The notes beneath the pieces are model-generated. The model was given only the letters and a program-made list of their open reading frames with translations. It ran no database searches and was not told the DNA's origin. Source: Pseudoramibacter alactolyticus ATCC 23263 (GTDB taxonomy: Bacteria; Bacillota; Clostridia; Eubacteriales; Eubacteriaceae). Taken from it: a DNA stretch of 64,000 nucleotides. Shown in pieces: positions 1-8,861 of this stretch. Both the position numbers and the translations under genes were made by a program. Position 1 is the first letter of the stretch, and every line of letters begins with the position of its first letter. The DNA lies in contig NZ_GL622359.1 in NCBI RefSeq assembly GCF_000185505.1, forward strand, positions 1,591,971 to 1,655,970, given 5' to 3'.

Positions 1-722
1 TCGACGAATTGGAAAAGAATCTGCACGTTTGCCGTTGCGGTTACCATTTTCCCATCGGCTCCCATTATCGGCTCCAGCTCGTGCTCGACCCCGGAACCAT
101 CCGGGAGTTCGGCCGCAGCATCAAGCCTTTTGACTGGCTGCACTTCCCCGGTTATCCGGATAAGCTCAAGGCGCAGCGCCAAAAATCCGGCTCCACCGAG
201 GCCGTTGCCACGGCCCAGGGCAAAATCGACGGCGTCAGCGTCGTCGTCGCGGTGATGGATACCCGCTTTTTTATGGGGAGCATGGGCTCCGCCGTCGGCG
301 AGCGCATCACCCAGGCCATCGAGTACGCCACGAAAAAGAAATGGCCGCTGATTCTCTTTTGCGCCAGCGGCGGCGCCCGCATGCAGGAGGGAATCATCTC
401 GCTGATGCAGATGGCCAAAACCTCGGCGGCGATGGAACGCTTTTCCCAAAAAGGCGGTCTGACTATCGTCTGCCTCACCCATCCGACCACCGGCGGCGTC
501 ACGGCGAGTTTTGCCATGCTCGGCGACATCACCCTGGCGGAGCCCGGCGCCCTCATCGGCTTTGCCGGCCCCCAGGTGATCGAGCAGACCATCGGCGAAC
601 AGCTGCCGGAAGGTTTTCAGCGCGCGGAATTTCAGCAGGCGCACGGTTTTGTGGATCAGATCGTTCCTCGGGATGCCATGCGCGACACGTTAAGCCAGCT
701 GCTGGGATTGCATAAAACCTGA
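1..722 (+). CDS. accD: Acetyl-CoA carboxylase carboxyltransferase beta subunit (5' partial)
   Basis: This is the beta subunit of the carboxyltransferase that moves the carboxyl group from carboxybiotin to acetyl-CoA, giving malonyl-CoA for fatty acid synthesis. The reading frame is open to the left edge, so the start and the first zinc-binding cysteine pair lie outside the window. The visible part opens with DELEKNLHVCRCGYHF, the end of the N-terminal zinc ribbon, and runs through the crotonase-like CoA-binding core, including the GGARMQEG oxyanion-hole segment and GGVTASFAMLGD. The second cysteine pair reads C-R-C rather than the usual C-P-K-C. The stop codon lies within the ribosome binding site region of accA, 13 bases before its start, so the two subunits are co-translated. 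Identity is secure from the conserved core and the accA neighbour. Confidence 0.95.
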   Translation, partial: DELEKNLHVCRCGYHFPIGSHYRLQLVLDPGTIREFGRSIKPFDWLHFPGYPDKLKAQRQKSGSTEAVATAQGKIDGVSVVVAVMDTRFFMGSMGSAVGERITQAIEYATKKKWPLILFCASGGARMQEGIISLMQMAKTSAAMERFSQKGGLTIVCLTHPTTGGVTASFAMLGDITLAEPGALIGFAGPQVIEQTIGEQLPEGFQRAEFQQAHGFVDQIVPRDAMRDTLSQLLGLHKT

Positions 723-735
723 GGAGGAATCACGG

Positions 736-1731
736 TTGAAATCAACAAGCACGGATAAATCCAAAATCAGCCTGCGGGAGCTGGAAAGCCGCATCGATCA
801 CCTCGATCAGCGCCTCGCCGACATTGGCGACCCCATCACGCCGGCTCAGGTCATCCAGCGCCGGCAGTTTGAACGGGATCGCGCCGAGCTTCTCCACCTC
901 TGCGCCCATCCCGATCCCGCCGATCGGGTTTTCCTCGCGCGTCACACCGGGCGTCCCGGCGTCGTGGACTACGTCGATCATCTGTTCACCGATTTTTTTG
1001 AACAGCGCGGCGACCGCCTCTTTCGGGAAGATCCGAGCATCTACGGCGGCATCGCCCGCTTTCACGGGCAACCGGTTACCGTCATCGGCACCCGCAAGGG
1101 TAAAACCCTCGACGAAAACCTGGCCTGCCATTTCGGCATGCCTTGCCCCGAGGGCTATCGCAAGGCCCTGCGTTTGATGCGCCAGGCCGCCAAATTTAAG
1201 CGGCCGATCATCACTTTCATCGACACGGCAGGGGCCTATCCCGGCAAAGAAGCCGAGGAAAACGGACAAGGCGAGGCCATCGCGAAAAACCTGGCCGTCA
1301 TGAGCCGATTGCCGGTGCCCATCATCGCCGTCTTCACCGGTGAGGGCGGCAGCGGCGGTGCCCTGGCTCTCGGCGTGGGCAATCGCGTCATCATGCTCGA
1401 AAACGCCATCTACTCCATCCTGAGTCCCGAGGGCTTCGCCAGCATCCTGTGGAAGGATCCCGACCGCAGTGACGAGGCGTGCTCGGTAATGAAGCTCACC
1501 GCCCGGGATCTGAAGGATCTCAAGGTGGCCGACCGCATTATCCGCGAACCTTTGGGCGGCGCCCACCGCAACCCCGGCGCGGTTTATACCGCCCTCGACA
1601 GGGTATTAGCCGAAGAACTGAAGGGACTGAATAAAATGAGCGCTTCGGAATTAATAAACAAACGCTACGCCCGGTTTCGCGCCTACGGAGCAACGACGCC
1701 CAAAACGGCATCCAAGAAAGGAGACGCATGA
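736..1731 (+). CDS. accA: Acetyl-CoA carboxylase carboxyltransferase alpha subunit
   Basis: This is the alpha subunit that forms the alpha2beta2 carboxyltransferase with AccD. The protein has 331 residues, normal for the family. The N-terminus is the helical LRELESRIDHLDQRL segment, followed by the conserved DPSIYGGIARF, FGMPCPEGYRKALRLM, FIDTAGAYPG and GEGGSGGALALGVGN motifs that build the biotin and CoA sites. The start is TTG at 736, preceded by GAGGAGGAA at 721-729; no better in-frame ATG is present. The stop overlaps the fabH start in an ATGA arrangement, which points to translational coupling. It sits in the acc-fab operon and supplies the malonyl-CoA used by FabD. Confidence 0.96.
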   Translation: MKSTSTDKSKISLRELESRIDHLDQRLADIGDPITPAQVIQRRQFERDRAELLHLCAHPDPADRVFLARHTGRPGVVDYVDHLFTDFFEQRGDRLFREDPSIYGGIARFHGQPVTVIGTRKGKTLDENLACHFGMPCPEGYRKALRLMRQAAKFKRPIITFIDTAGAYPGKEAEENGQGEAIAKNLAVMSRLPVPIIAVFTGEGGSGGALALGVGNRVIMLENAIYSILSPEGFASILWKDPDRSDEACSVMKLTARDLKDLKVADRIIREPLGGAHRNPGAVYTALDRVLAEELKGLNKMSASELINKRYARFRAYGATTPKTASKKGDA

Positions 1732-2684
1732 ACGGCATCAACATCATTGCGACCGGCTCGGCCACCCCAGTGAAGGTGGTCACCAACGACGACATGGCCC
1801 GGTTGGTCGACACCAGCGACGAGTGGATCACCGAACGCACCGGCATCCGCCGCCGCCGCTTCATCTCCGGAGACGAAAGCACCACCAGCCTGTCCATCAC
1901 GGCCGGCTGGCGTGCCCTTCAGGCTTCGGGCATCCCGCCGGATCAAATCGGGGCCTGCATCGTCGCCACCATCACCCCGGACACCATGACCCCGAGCACG
2001 GCCAACAAAGTCGCCGCGGCGCTGGAACTGCCGACGGACATGCCCAGCCTCGATATCGGTGCGGCCTGTACCGGATTTATTTATGCCCTGCGCGTGGCCC
2101 AGGGGCTCGTCACCGCCGGCAGCGACCGACCTTACGCTCTGGTGATCGGCGCAGAATCGCTCTCGCGCTCCGCGGACATGACCGACCGCACCACCTGCGT
2201 GCTCTTTGCCGACGGGGCCGGCGCGGCGATCGTTAAAGCCGATCCCGACGCGGTTTTTCATAGCTGGCTCGGCGCCGAATACGCAGAGGCCATCGGCGTG
2301 CCCGGCGCGGGCAATCCCGACGGCCACATCACGATGGACGGCCGGCCGGTATTCCGTTTTGCCGTGCGCATCATTCCGAGGATCATCCGCCACATGCTCG
2401 CCATGAGCGGTCAGACGCTGGACGATATCGACCAGGTGATCTGCCACCAGGCCAACAGCCGGATCATCAATCACGCGGTGAAAAAACTCAAGGCCGATCC
2501 CGCAAAGTTTTATCAGAATCTGGACCATTTCGGCAACACCAGCGGTGCGAGCATTCCGCTGGCGCTGGACGAATTGGTCCAGATAGGGCGCATTGCACCC
2601 GGCGCGAGGCTGCTGCTCGCCGGCTTCGGCGGCGGCCTGACCTACGGCGGCACCGCCATCACCTACCGCGGCCCGGAAGGATGA
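1728..2684 (+). CDS. fabH: Beta-ketoacyl-ACP synthase III
   Basis: KAS III starts fatty acid chains by condensing an acyl-CoA with malonyl-ACP in the cytoplasm. The protein has 318 residues with the thiolase fold. The catalytic triad is visible: Cys114 in GAACTGFIYAL, His240 in VICHQANSRI and Asn270 in HFGNTSGASIP. The C-terminal GFGGGLTYGG segment is also typical. Its ATG overlaps the accA stop by four bases, so it is translated with accA. The choice of primer (acetyl versus branched or butyryl-CoA) cannot be told from the sequence. No acpP gene follows it, although acpP is often next to fabH or fabK in Clostridia. Confidence 0.96.
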   Translation: MNGINIIATGSATPVKVVTNDDMARLVDTSDEWITERTGIRRRRFISGDESTTSLSITAGWRALQASGIPPDQIGACIVATITPDTMTPSTANKVAAALELPTDMPSLDIGAACTGFIYALRVAQGLVTAGSDRPYALVIGAESLSRSADMTDRTTCVLFADGAGAAIVKADPDAVFHSWLGAEYAEAIGVPGAGNPDGHITMDGRPVFRFAVRIIPRIIRHMLAMSGQTLDDIDQVICHQANSRIINHAVKKLKADPAKFYQNLDHFGNTSGASIPLALDELVQIGRIAPGARLLLAGFGGGLTYGGTAITYRGPEG

Positions 2685-2749
2685 CCGCCAAACCCTCGCT
2701 TTTCGCATCACACACATGATGCCCATCGACTGCACTTGAAAGGAATTTT

Positions 2750-3685
2750 ATGGAACGAATCAATACGCTGCTGCACACGCGCTATCCCTTTATTCAAGGG
2801 GGCATGGCCAATATCGCCACCGGGCGCTTTGCCGCTGCATCCTCCAATGCGGGAGGGCTCGGCCTTATCGCTTCCGGCGGGCTCGACGCCGAAACCATCC
2901 GCAAAGAAGTCCGGAAATGCCGCTCTCTGACGGATAATCCCTTCGGTCTGAACCTGATGCTCATGAACCCTGACGCGGACAACATCGCCCGCATGGCCAT
3001 CGAGGAAAAAATTCCCGTCATTACCACCGGCGCCGGCAACCCCGGCAAATACATGGCCGATTGGAAAGCCGCCGGCATTCTGGTGGTCCCGGTGGTGGCC
3101 TCCGCCACGCTGGCCCGCCGCCTTGTTGCCGAAGGCGCAGACGCCGTCGTCGCCGAAGGCACCGAAAGCGGCGGTCACGTCGGCGACATCACCACGATGG
3201 CCCTGGTGCCCCAGGTGGCTGACGCGGTGGATGTCCCGGTGATCGCCGCCGGCGGCATTGCCGACGGCCGGGGCGTTGCCGCGGCCTATGCGCTGGGCGC
3301 GGCCGGGGTGCAGTTGGGCACCGTTCTGCTCGCCTCCGAGGAATGCCCGATTCACGAGCATTACAAACAGGCCGTGCTCAAGGCCAAGGATCGCAGCACC
3401 GTCGTCACCGGGCGAAGCTCCGGCGCCCCGGTGCGCGTTCTCAAAAATCAGATGACCAAGGCCTATCTGAAGGAAGAAGCCGCCGGCGCTGATTTGATAG
3501 CGCTGGAAAAATTTACCCTGGGCAGCCTGCGCAGGGCCGTGCGCGACGGCGACGTGAAAAACGGCAGCTTGATGGCCGGGCAGATCGCCGGCCTGGTGCA
3601 CGAAATCCGCCCGCTGGCCGACATCTTCGAATCCTTAGACCGCGAGTCCCGGGATGTGATCGCCCGGCTGCAAACCCTTGTTTAA
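2750..3685 (+). CDS. fabK: Enoyl-ACP reductase II (FMN-dependent)
   Basis: FabK reduces trans-2-enoyl-ACP in the last step of each elongation cycle, using NADH and FMN. It belongs to the nitronate monooxygenase-like TIM-barrel family and is unrelated to FabI. The 311-residue protein begins LLHTRYPFIQGGMANIATG, the family's N-terminal strand. Flavin phosphate-binding segments GTESGGHVGDITTMALVPQV and VIAAGGIADGRG are present, as is the LGAAGVQLGTVLLASEE stretch. Its position between fabH and fabD supports a FabK role over nitronate oxidation. It is the only enoyl reductase seen in the operon, which would be expected to make the organism less sensitive to FabI-directed inhibitors. Confidence 0.94.
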   Translation: MERINTLLHTRYPFIQGGMANIATGRFAAASSNAGGLGLIASGGLDAETIRKEVRKCRSLTDNPFGLNLMLMNPDADNIARMAIEEKIPVITTGAGNPGKYMADWKAAGILVVPVVASATLARRLVAEGADAVVAEGTESGGHVGDITTMALVPQVADAVDVPVIAAGGIADGRGVAAAYALGAAGVQLGTVLLASEECPIHEHYKQAVLKAKDRSTVVTGRSSGAPVRVLKNQMTKAYLKEEAAGADLIALEKFTLGSLRRAVRDGDVKNGSLMAGQIAGLVHEIRPLADIFESLDRESRDVIARLQTLV

Positions 3686-3709
3686 ATCGTTAAATCCCAA
3701 GGAGAACTT

Positions 3710-4633
3710 ATGACCATCGCATTTTTATACGCCGGCCAAGGCGCACAGCACGTCGGCATGGGCGCCGATCTTTACGAACGCTATCCGGCTTTTGCCAAAG
3801 TTTTTGATGAAGCGAAACTGCCCTTCGACTTGAAGGCCCTCTGCTTTAACGGCCCGGCCGAAAAGCTCAATCAAACGGCCTATACCCAGCCCGCCATGGT
3901 CGCCTTTGCCATCGGTGTAACCAATGTGCTGCGGGAAGTCGGCATTGTGCCCGACATGGCTGCAGGGCTTTCCCTCGGCGAATACTCGGCGCTCTACGCC
4001 GCCGGCGTCTGGGACGCCGCCACCACCCTCGACCTCATTGCCTTCCGCGGACAGGCCATGGCCAAGGCTTCTGAAGGGCTCGATGTGGGCATGGCCGCCG
4101 TGATGAATCTCGACCGCGATGCCCTCGCCGCTGTCTGCGCCGAAGCCGCCTCGGCCGGCGTGGTGGAAATGGCCAATTTCAACTGTCCGGGGCAGGTCGT
4201 CATCTCCGGCGACAAAGCTGCCGTCGACCGCGCCTGCGAACTCGCCAAGGCCGCCGGCGCGCGCCGCTGTGTGCCGCTGGCCGTATCCGGCCCCTTCCAC
4301 ACGAGCTTTATGAAGCCGGCCGGCGACGCCTTGGCCCAGAAATTCCGGGCGATCCCCTTTAACGAACCCCGCATCCCGGTGCTCTTCAACACCCTCGGCG
4401 ACGTCAAACCCGAGGGTGTGAGCATCCCCGAGCTGCTCGAAAAACAAGTGCAAAGCCCGGTCTATCTGGAAGAGACCATCCGCAAGATGGCCGACCTGGG
4501 CGTCGATACTTTTGTGGAGATCGGTCCGGGCAAAGCCCTTTCTGGCTTTGTCAAGAAAACCCTGCGCGGCACCAAGCCCCTGCGGGTGGAAACCGCGGAT
4601 GATATCGAAGCGTTGAAAACTGTTTTAGCTTAA
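3710..4633 (+). CDS. fabD: Malonyl-CoA:ACP transacylase
   Basis: FabD moves malonyl groups from CoA to acyl carrier protein. The 307-residue protein shows AGQGAQHVGMG at the N-terminus (oxyanion-hole glutamine), the nucleophile Ser88 in GLSLGEYSAL, and the active-site histidine His197 in VSGPFHTSFM. The end contains FVEIGPGKALSGFVKK, also characteristic. The ATG at 3710 follows AAGGAGAACTT. It lies 24 bases after fabK and 25 bases before fabG in a head-to-tail series, so it is part of the same transcript. Confidence 0.96.
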   Translation: MTIAFLYAGQGAQHVGMGADLYERYPAFAKVFDEAKLPFDLKALCFNGPAEKLNQTAYTQPAMVAFAIGVTNVLREVGIVPDMAAGLSLGEYSALYAAGVWDAATTLDLIAFRGQAMAKASEGLDVGMAAVMNLDRDALAAVCAEAASAGVVEMANFNCPGQVVISGDKAAVDRACELAKAAGARRCVPLAVSGPFHTSFMKPAGDALAQKFRAIPFNEPRIPVLFNTLGDVKPEGVSIPELLEKQVQSPVYLEETIRKMADLGVDTFVEIGPGKALSGFVKKTLRGTKPLRVETADDIEALKTVLA

Positions 4634-4658
4634 TCGGCCGCTGGCCAAAGGAGAATTT

Positions 4659-5417
4659 ATGAGCGAACATCAAACAGAAATCCGCACGGCCCTGGTGACC
4701 GGCGGCAGCCGGGGCATCGGCCGAGCCGTTTGCCTGGCGCTGGCCGCCAAAGGACTCAACGTCGTCGTCAACTACGCCGGCAACGAAACCGCCGCCGCCG
4801 AAACCGTCATCGCCTGCCGGGACACCAACCCCGGCGTTGTAGCAATAGCCATTCAGGCCGATGTCGCCGACGCGGATGCCGTCACCGCTATGGTGGCCCG
4901 CATCAAGAAAGAATTCGGCCGCATCGATGTGCTGGTCAACAACGCGGGCATCACCCGGGACAACCTCATCATGATGACGAAGCCCGAGGATTTTGACGCC
5001 GTGATCACCACCAATCTGCGCGGGGCCTTTTTATGCACCAAAGCGGTTTCCCGCCTGATGATGAAGCAGCGCTACGGGCGCATCGTCAATCTGAGCTCCG
5101 TCGTCGGGCTGCGGGGCAATGCCGGCCAGACGGCTTATGCCGCCTCAAAAGCCGGCATCATCGGCCTGACCAAATCCGTCGCCAAAGAACTGGCCAGCCG
5201 GGGCATCACCGCCAACGCCGTGGCACCGGGCTTTATCGAGACGGACATGACCGACGCCTTAAACGACGAACAAAAGGCCGACGCCGCTGGGGACATCCCC
5301 CTGAAGCGCCTGGGTGCCCCGGAGGACGTGGCCCACGCGGTAGCCTTCCTCGCAGACGAGGACAGCGGTTATATCACCGGTCAGATTTTGGCGGTGGACG
5401 GCGGCATGGCCGTTTAA
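4659..5417 (+). CDS. fabG: 3-oxoacyl-ACP reductase
   Basis: FabG reduces 3-oxoacyl-ACP to 3-hydroxyacyl-ACP with NADPH. It is a classical short-chain dehydrogenase of 252 residues: the cofactor-binding TGGSRGIG motif is at about residues 14-21, NNAG at about 94-97, and the catalytic residues are Ser147, Tyr160 and Lys164 in the YAASK motif. The C-terminal VDGGMAV end is typical of FabG. It is preceded by AAAGGAGAA and sits between fabD and fabF, which makes a fatty acid role much more likely than that of a general dehydrogenase. Confidence 0.96.
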   Translation: MSEHQTEIRTALVTGGSRGIGRAVCLALAAKGLNVVVNYAGNETAAAETVIACRDTNPGVVAIAIQADVADADAVTAMVARIKKEFGRIDVLVNNAGITRDNLIMMTKPEDFDAVITTNLRGAFLCTKAVSRLMMKQRYGRIVNLSSVVGLRGNAGQTAYAASKAGIIGLTKSVAKELASRGITANAVAPGFIETDMTDALNDEQKADAAGDIPLKRLGAPEDVAHAVAFLADEDSGYITGQILAVDGGMAV

Positions 5418-5441
5418 GCATTCAAGACGAAAGGACTTTTT

Positions 5442-6686
5442 ATGAATCAAAGACGTGTTGTCATCACCGGGATGGGGACGGTCAACCCGCTGGGCAATGA
5501 CACGGCGGCCAGCTGGGCCGCGGCCAAAGCCGGACAAAACGGCATCGCCCCCATCACCCAATTCAACGCCGGCGATTTGAAGGTGCAGATTGCCGGTGAA
5601 GTGAAAGACCTGGACATCAATCCGGTTATCAGCCGCAAGGATGCCCGTCACATGGATCGCTTCACCCAGTTTGCCATGGTAGCCGCCCACGAAGCCATGA
5701 CAGCTGCCGGACTCGATATGGCCCGCGAGGCCGATCCCACCCGCTGCGGGGTGATTTTTTCCAGCGGCATCGGCGGCATCGGCACCATCGCCGACTCCCA
5801 GGACCGAGGGCGCGACAAAGGCTTCGACCGGGTTTCCCCCTTCTTCGTACCGTCGAGCATCGCCAATATGGCCGCCGGACAAATCGCCATCGCCTACGGC
5901 TTTCAGGGCTACAGCACCTGCGTCGTCACCGCCTGCGCCTCGAGCAACAACGCCATCGGCGACGCCTTCCGCCAGATCCGCGACGGCTATGCCGACGTGA
6001 TGATGGCCGGCGGGGCAGAGGCCAGCGTCACACCGCTGTGCATCGGGGGCTTCACCAGCATGAAGGCCCTGTGCACCACCAACGATCCGGACCGCGCCTC
6101 CATGCCCTTTGACGCCGATCGCTCGGGCTTCGTTATGGGCGAGGGCGCCGGCGCGCTGATCCTCGAATCCCTGGAACATGCCGAAGCCCGGGGCGCCGCC
6201 ATCCTCGGCGAGGTTGTGGGCTACGGCACATCCACCGACGCCTACCACATCACCGCTCCCCAGCCGGAAGGCCGCGGCGCCATCGTCGCCATGCAAAAGG
6301 CCCTGAGCGATGCGGACATCGCACCGGACGCCATCGACTACATCAACGCCCATGGCACCAGCACCAGCATGAACGATGCCATTGAAACCAAAGCCGTCAA
6401 AGGCGTCTTCGGCGATCATGCCAAGGCCCTGGCCATAAGCTCCACCAAAAGCATGACAGGCCATTTGCTGGGGGCCACCGGCGCGATTGAAGCGATCTTT
6501 ACCCTTTGCGCGCTGCGCGACGGCTTTATCCCGCCGACCATCGGCTACCGCACGCCGGATCCCGAATGCGATCTCGATATCGTGCCGAACAAAGGCCGCG
6601 CGGCCGATCTGCGCTACGCCCTGTCCAACGGGCTGGGCTTCGGCGGACACAACGCCGTCGTCGTTATGAAAAAATGGGGGGACTGA
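5442..6686 (+). CDS. fabF: Beta-ketoacyl-ACP synthase II
   Basis: KAS II is the chain-elongating condensing enzyme. The 414-residue protein has the Cys-His-His active site: Cys165 in [11 protein letters not shown], His304 in [11 protein letters not shown] and His341 in [11 protein letters not shown]. The start [18 protein letters not shown] is the standard FabF N-terminus and the GLGFGGHNA end is standard too. An AAAGGACTTTTT ribosome binding site precedes the ATG. The stop codon is one base upstream of the fabZ ATG, so the pair is tightly coupled. Confidence 0.97.
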   Translation: MNQRRVVITGMGTVNPLGNDTAASWAAAKAGQNGIAPITQFNAGDLKVQIAGEVKDLDINPVISRKDARHMDRFTQFAMVAAHEAMTAAGLDMAREADPTRCGVIFSSGIGGIGTIADSQDRGRDKGFDRVSPFFVPSSIANMAAGQIAIAYGFQGYSTCVVTACASSNNAIGDAFRQIRDGYADVMMAGGAEASVTPLCIGGFTSMKALCTTNDPDRASMPFDADRSGFVMGEGAGALILESLEHAEARGAAILGEVVGYGTSTDAYHITAPQPEGRGAIVAMQKALSDADIAPDAIDYINAHGTSTSMNDAIETKAVKGVFGDHAKALAISSTKSMTGHLLGATGAIEAIFTLCALRDGFIPPTIGYRTPDPECDLDIVPNKGRAADLRYALSNGLGFGGHNAVVVMKKWGD

Positions 6687-6687
6687 C

Positions 6688-7134
6688 ATGACCGAACCCC
6701 GTCCGTTAACCATCGACGAAATCATGCAGATCCTGCCCCACCGCTATCCCTTTCTGCTGGTGGACCGCATCACCGATCACATCCCCGGCGAGCGGGCCTG
6801 CGGCATCAAGTGCGTCTCCGCCAATGAAATGCAGTTTCTCGGCCACTTCCCGGGTTATCCGGTGATGCCCGGCGTGCTCATCGTGGAGGCGATGGCTCAG
6901 GTCGGTGCCATCGCCCTGCTTTCGATGCCGGAGAACCGCGGCAAACTCGCCTTCTTCGGCGGTATTAAGAACGCCCGCTTCAAAAAACAAGTGACGCCCG
7001 GCGACGTGATGACCATCGAAACCGAAATCACCGGCATGCGCGGGTCGGTCGGCACCGGTCAGGGCACCGTGCGCGTCGACGGCAAACTCGCCTGCCGCGC
7101 CGAAATTACCTTCGCCCTTTCCGATCCGGCCTAA
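6688..7134 (+). CDS. fabZ: 3-hydroxyacyl-ACP dehydratase
   Basis: FabZ dehydrates 3-hydroxyacyl-ACP to the enoyl-ACP that FabK reduces. The 148-residue hotdog-fold protein contains the invariant [13 protein letters not shown] segment near the N-terminus and the active-site motif [19 protein letters not shown] with catalytic His53 and Glu67. The start follows the fabF stop by one base and uses a GGGGGGA ribosome binding site inside the fabF end. With AccAD, FabH, FabK, FabD, FabG and FabF it completes the elongation cycle apart from acyl carrier protein, AccB and AccC, which are not in the window. Confidence 0.96.
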   Translation: MTEPRPLTIDEIMQILPHRYPFLLVDRITDHIPGERACGIKCVSANEMQFLGHFPGYPVMPGVLIVEAMAQVGAIALLSMPENRGKLAFFGGIKNARFKKQVTPGDVMTIETEITGMRGSVGTGQGTVRVDGKLACRAEITFALSDPA

Positions 7135-7190
7135 TCGACACATTTTTTCTGCACTTTTTTTCTTTTACAATTTTTAGAGGTAGCACGACA

Positions 7191-7637
7191 ATGAACGCAT
7201 TTGAAAAACCTTTGGATGAAATTTACCGCAAACTCAAATTGTATTTTTACCGGGAAATGGCCCTGCACACCAACCGCGAGGACAATGGTCTGTCCATCAC
7301 CGAATCCTTTTGCATGGAGTCCATCTATACGCTGGATCATCCCACCATTGCCCAGTTTGCCAATTTCATGAATATCTCTTCCCCCAACGCGACCTATAAA
7401 ATCCATCACCTGATCGCCAAGGGCTATCTCGAGAAAATTCAATCCCCCAGGGATAAACGGGAATACTATCTGCAGCCCACCGAAAAATACATGCGCTATC
7501 ACGCGATGAACAGGAGCGGCTATGACGAAACCATGAAGCGCATCGGCGAGCATTTCCCGACCCACGAACTCGAAAAGCTCAACGAGCTTTTAACCACGAT
7601 CAACGAAGAATTGGTCAAGCCTTTTCCCGCCAAATAA
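7191..7637 (+). CDS. MarR-family regulator, probably of the fab operon (FabT-like)
   Basis: This is a 148-residue winged-helix protein. The DNA-binding domain covers about residues 40-95, with a recognition region around NISSPNATYKIHHLIAKGYLEKI, followed by the wing SPRDKREYYLQPTEK. MarR proteins act as dimers and usually repress nearby genes. In many Firmicutes a MarR protein (FabT or FabR) within the fab cluster represses fatty acid synthesis when bound to acyl-ACP. Here it is the last gene of the operon, 56 bases after fabZ, whereas the more common place is at the front. The FabT role is inferred from position only. The operon promoter, where it would bind, lies outside the window. It ends at a strong terminator. 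Confidence 0.85.
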   Translation: MNAFEKPLDEIYRKLKLYFYREMALHTNREDNGLSITESFCMESIYTLDHPTIAQFANFMNISSPNATYKIHHLIAKGYLEKIQSPRDKREYYLQPTEKYMRYHAMNRSGYDETMKRIGEHFPTHELEKLNELLTTINEELVKPFPAK

Positions 7638-7642
7638 TTCAC

Positions 7643-7679
7643 TAAAAAACGGCGCTGAGCGAATCAGCGCTGTTTTTTA
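7643..7679. terminator. Bidirectional terminator between the MarR gene and the SorC gene
   Basis: The stem GCGCTGA (7652-7658) pairs with TCAGCGC (7664-7670), with an A-tract on the left and a T-tract on the right. The T-tract overlaps the stop codon of the converging SorC gene, so one hairpin serves both transcripts. Confidence 0.9.
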
Positions 7680-8696
7680 GTTTTCCGAAGACTTATTTTT
7701 CGCCGCATCAAGCCGCAAAATTTCCGCCGCCAGGGACTTGTCGATATACAGATAATCAGCCATCCCGCCGTGCAGGCAGGCCAGCACTGCGGCGGCCTTT
7801 TCCGTTCCGGCTGCCACCACCAGCTTGCTCGGGACACGCCGGATCGTCGCCAGCGGCGTTGCGACCACCCGAGCGTCCAGCGCCCGATCCGCCACTTGGC
7901 CGGCCGCATCCACAAAATGAGAGCAAATATCGCCAACCGCGCGCCTGCACAGGCGATCGTAGGCCGCAGGCGCAAAATAGCCCATCTGATAGAGCGCCGT
8001 GCCCTGCCCCATCGCCCCCACCGAATACACCGCCACATCACAGCGAGCCGCCAGCGTTAGGATACGGTTGACCGACGAATCGCTTTTAATCGCGCCAGCG
8101 ATGGCCGGGGTATCCACCAGCGCCGGTGCCGGCAGCAAATATCCCTCGGCGTTTAAGGCGTCCACAAAATCCCGGACCACCGCCGCCGTCCCGGTTTCAT
8201 AAAGCGCCTTCGATAAGCCGCCGTTGAGCTGGATCACCGAGACGCCTTGGTGGTCCGTCTTAGACAGCACCTTCCCCAAAGTCGACATCGTGTTGCCCCA
8301 GGCAACCCCCACCACCGAGCCGTTTGCCACCACGCGGCCCAGATCCTCCGCTAACGCCGCACAAATATCCCGGCGCAGAATATCCCGATTGCCCACCACA
8401 TCGGGGAGCACCGTCGCTTTTTTAAGCCCAAAACGCGCAGTCAGGGCATCCTCGATGGCCGTGAAGCTGTGCTTCGGCTCCACAATCGCAATCTGCACCA
8501 TCCCCCTGTCTGACGCGGCCTTAATCAACCGGCTCACCGTCGACTTGGACAAATGCTCCCGCCGGGCGATTTCAATCTGGCTCAAATGCAGTTCGTAATG
8601 CAGTTTGGCCACCCGCAGAATTTGATTCGCCCGATATTGATCTTTCCTGTCGGCATCTTCCACCTCTCGTTTATCCCTGCAAAATAATCCGCGCAT
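7677..8696 (-). CDS. SorC/DeoR-type sugar-binding transcriptional regulator
   Basis: The protein has up to 339 residues: an N-terminal helix-turn-helix of the SorC type (about residues 20-70, with LSQIEIARREHLSKSTVSRL as recognition region) and a sugar-phosphate isomerase-like effector domain (about 80-330) with the family segments VVGVAWGNTMSTLGK, VIQLNGGL and VPSKLVVAAGTEKAAAVLA. SorC proteins bind a phosphorylated sugar and act as activators or repressors. The ATG at 8696 has no clear ribosome binding site; a GTG at 8663 just before the conserved domain is an alternative start. It is transcribed away from the GpsA-like gene at 8862, which is its likely target. A second SorC gene lies at 11472, so the polyol cluster has two regulators of this family. 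Confidence 0.9.
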   Translation of the reverse strand: MRGLFCRDKREVEDADRKDQYRANQILRVAKLHYELHLSQIEIARREHLSKSTVSRLIKAASDRGMVQIAIVEPKHSFTAIEDALTARFGLKKATVLPDVVGNRDILRRDICAALAEDLGRVVANGSVVGVAWGNTMSTLGKVLSKTDHQGVSVIQLNGGLSKALYETGTAAVVRDFVDALNAEGYLLPAPALVDTPAIAGAIKSDSSVNRILTLAARCDVAVYSVGAMGQGTALYQMGYFAPAAYDRLCRRAVGDICSHFVDAAGQVADRALDARVVATPLATIRRVPSKLVVAAGTEKAAAVLACLHGGMADYLYIDKSLAAEILRLDAAKNKSSEN

Positions 8697-8727
8697 CGTG
8701 ATTTCACTGAACCAAAATTCATCGTTT

Positions 8728-8741
8728 TGGGATTTCTCCCA
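8728..8741. promoter_or_regulatory. Inverted repeat in the SorC / GpsA-like divergent region
   Basis: TGGGA (8728-8732) and TCCCA (8737-8741) form a perfect inverted repeat with a TTTC spacer, between the SorC start and the promoter of the GpsA-like gene. It could be a regulator site for the SorC gene; this is inference from position and symmetry. Confidence 0.35.
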
Positions 8742-8756
8742 TAATATGAAATTTAT

Positions 8757-8812
8757 TTGACACCGTTCACCGCGCCTCCTATAATACCATTAACGGCGAT
8801 CGCAAACGATCG
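8757..8812 (+). promoter_or_regulatory. Consensus sigma-A promoter and palindromic operator of the GpsA-like gene
   Basis: TTGACA (8757-8762), a 17-base spacer and TATAAT (8780-8785) match the sigma-A consensus at all twelve positions. Just downstream, around +6 to +20, CGATCG (8797-8802) is repeated at 8807-8812 with a CAAA spacer, giving a symmetric site where a bound repressor would block transcription. The divergent SorC protein is the obvious candidate, but that is inference. Confidence 0.75.
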
Positions 8813-8861
8813 ACAAACCGCACCCCTTTTTTGATTTCAAATGCTTTCAGGAGGCAAATTT

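Noticed and set aside
5259..6725. Minus-strand open frame of 488 codons
   Set aside because: It is an antisense shadow of fabF and part of fabG, with no recognisable domain or start site. The same applies to other long antisense frames opposite araB, the EtfA gene and cls.
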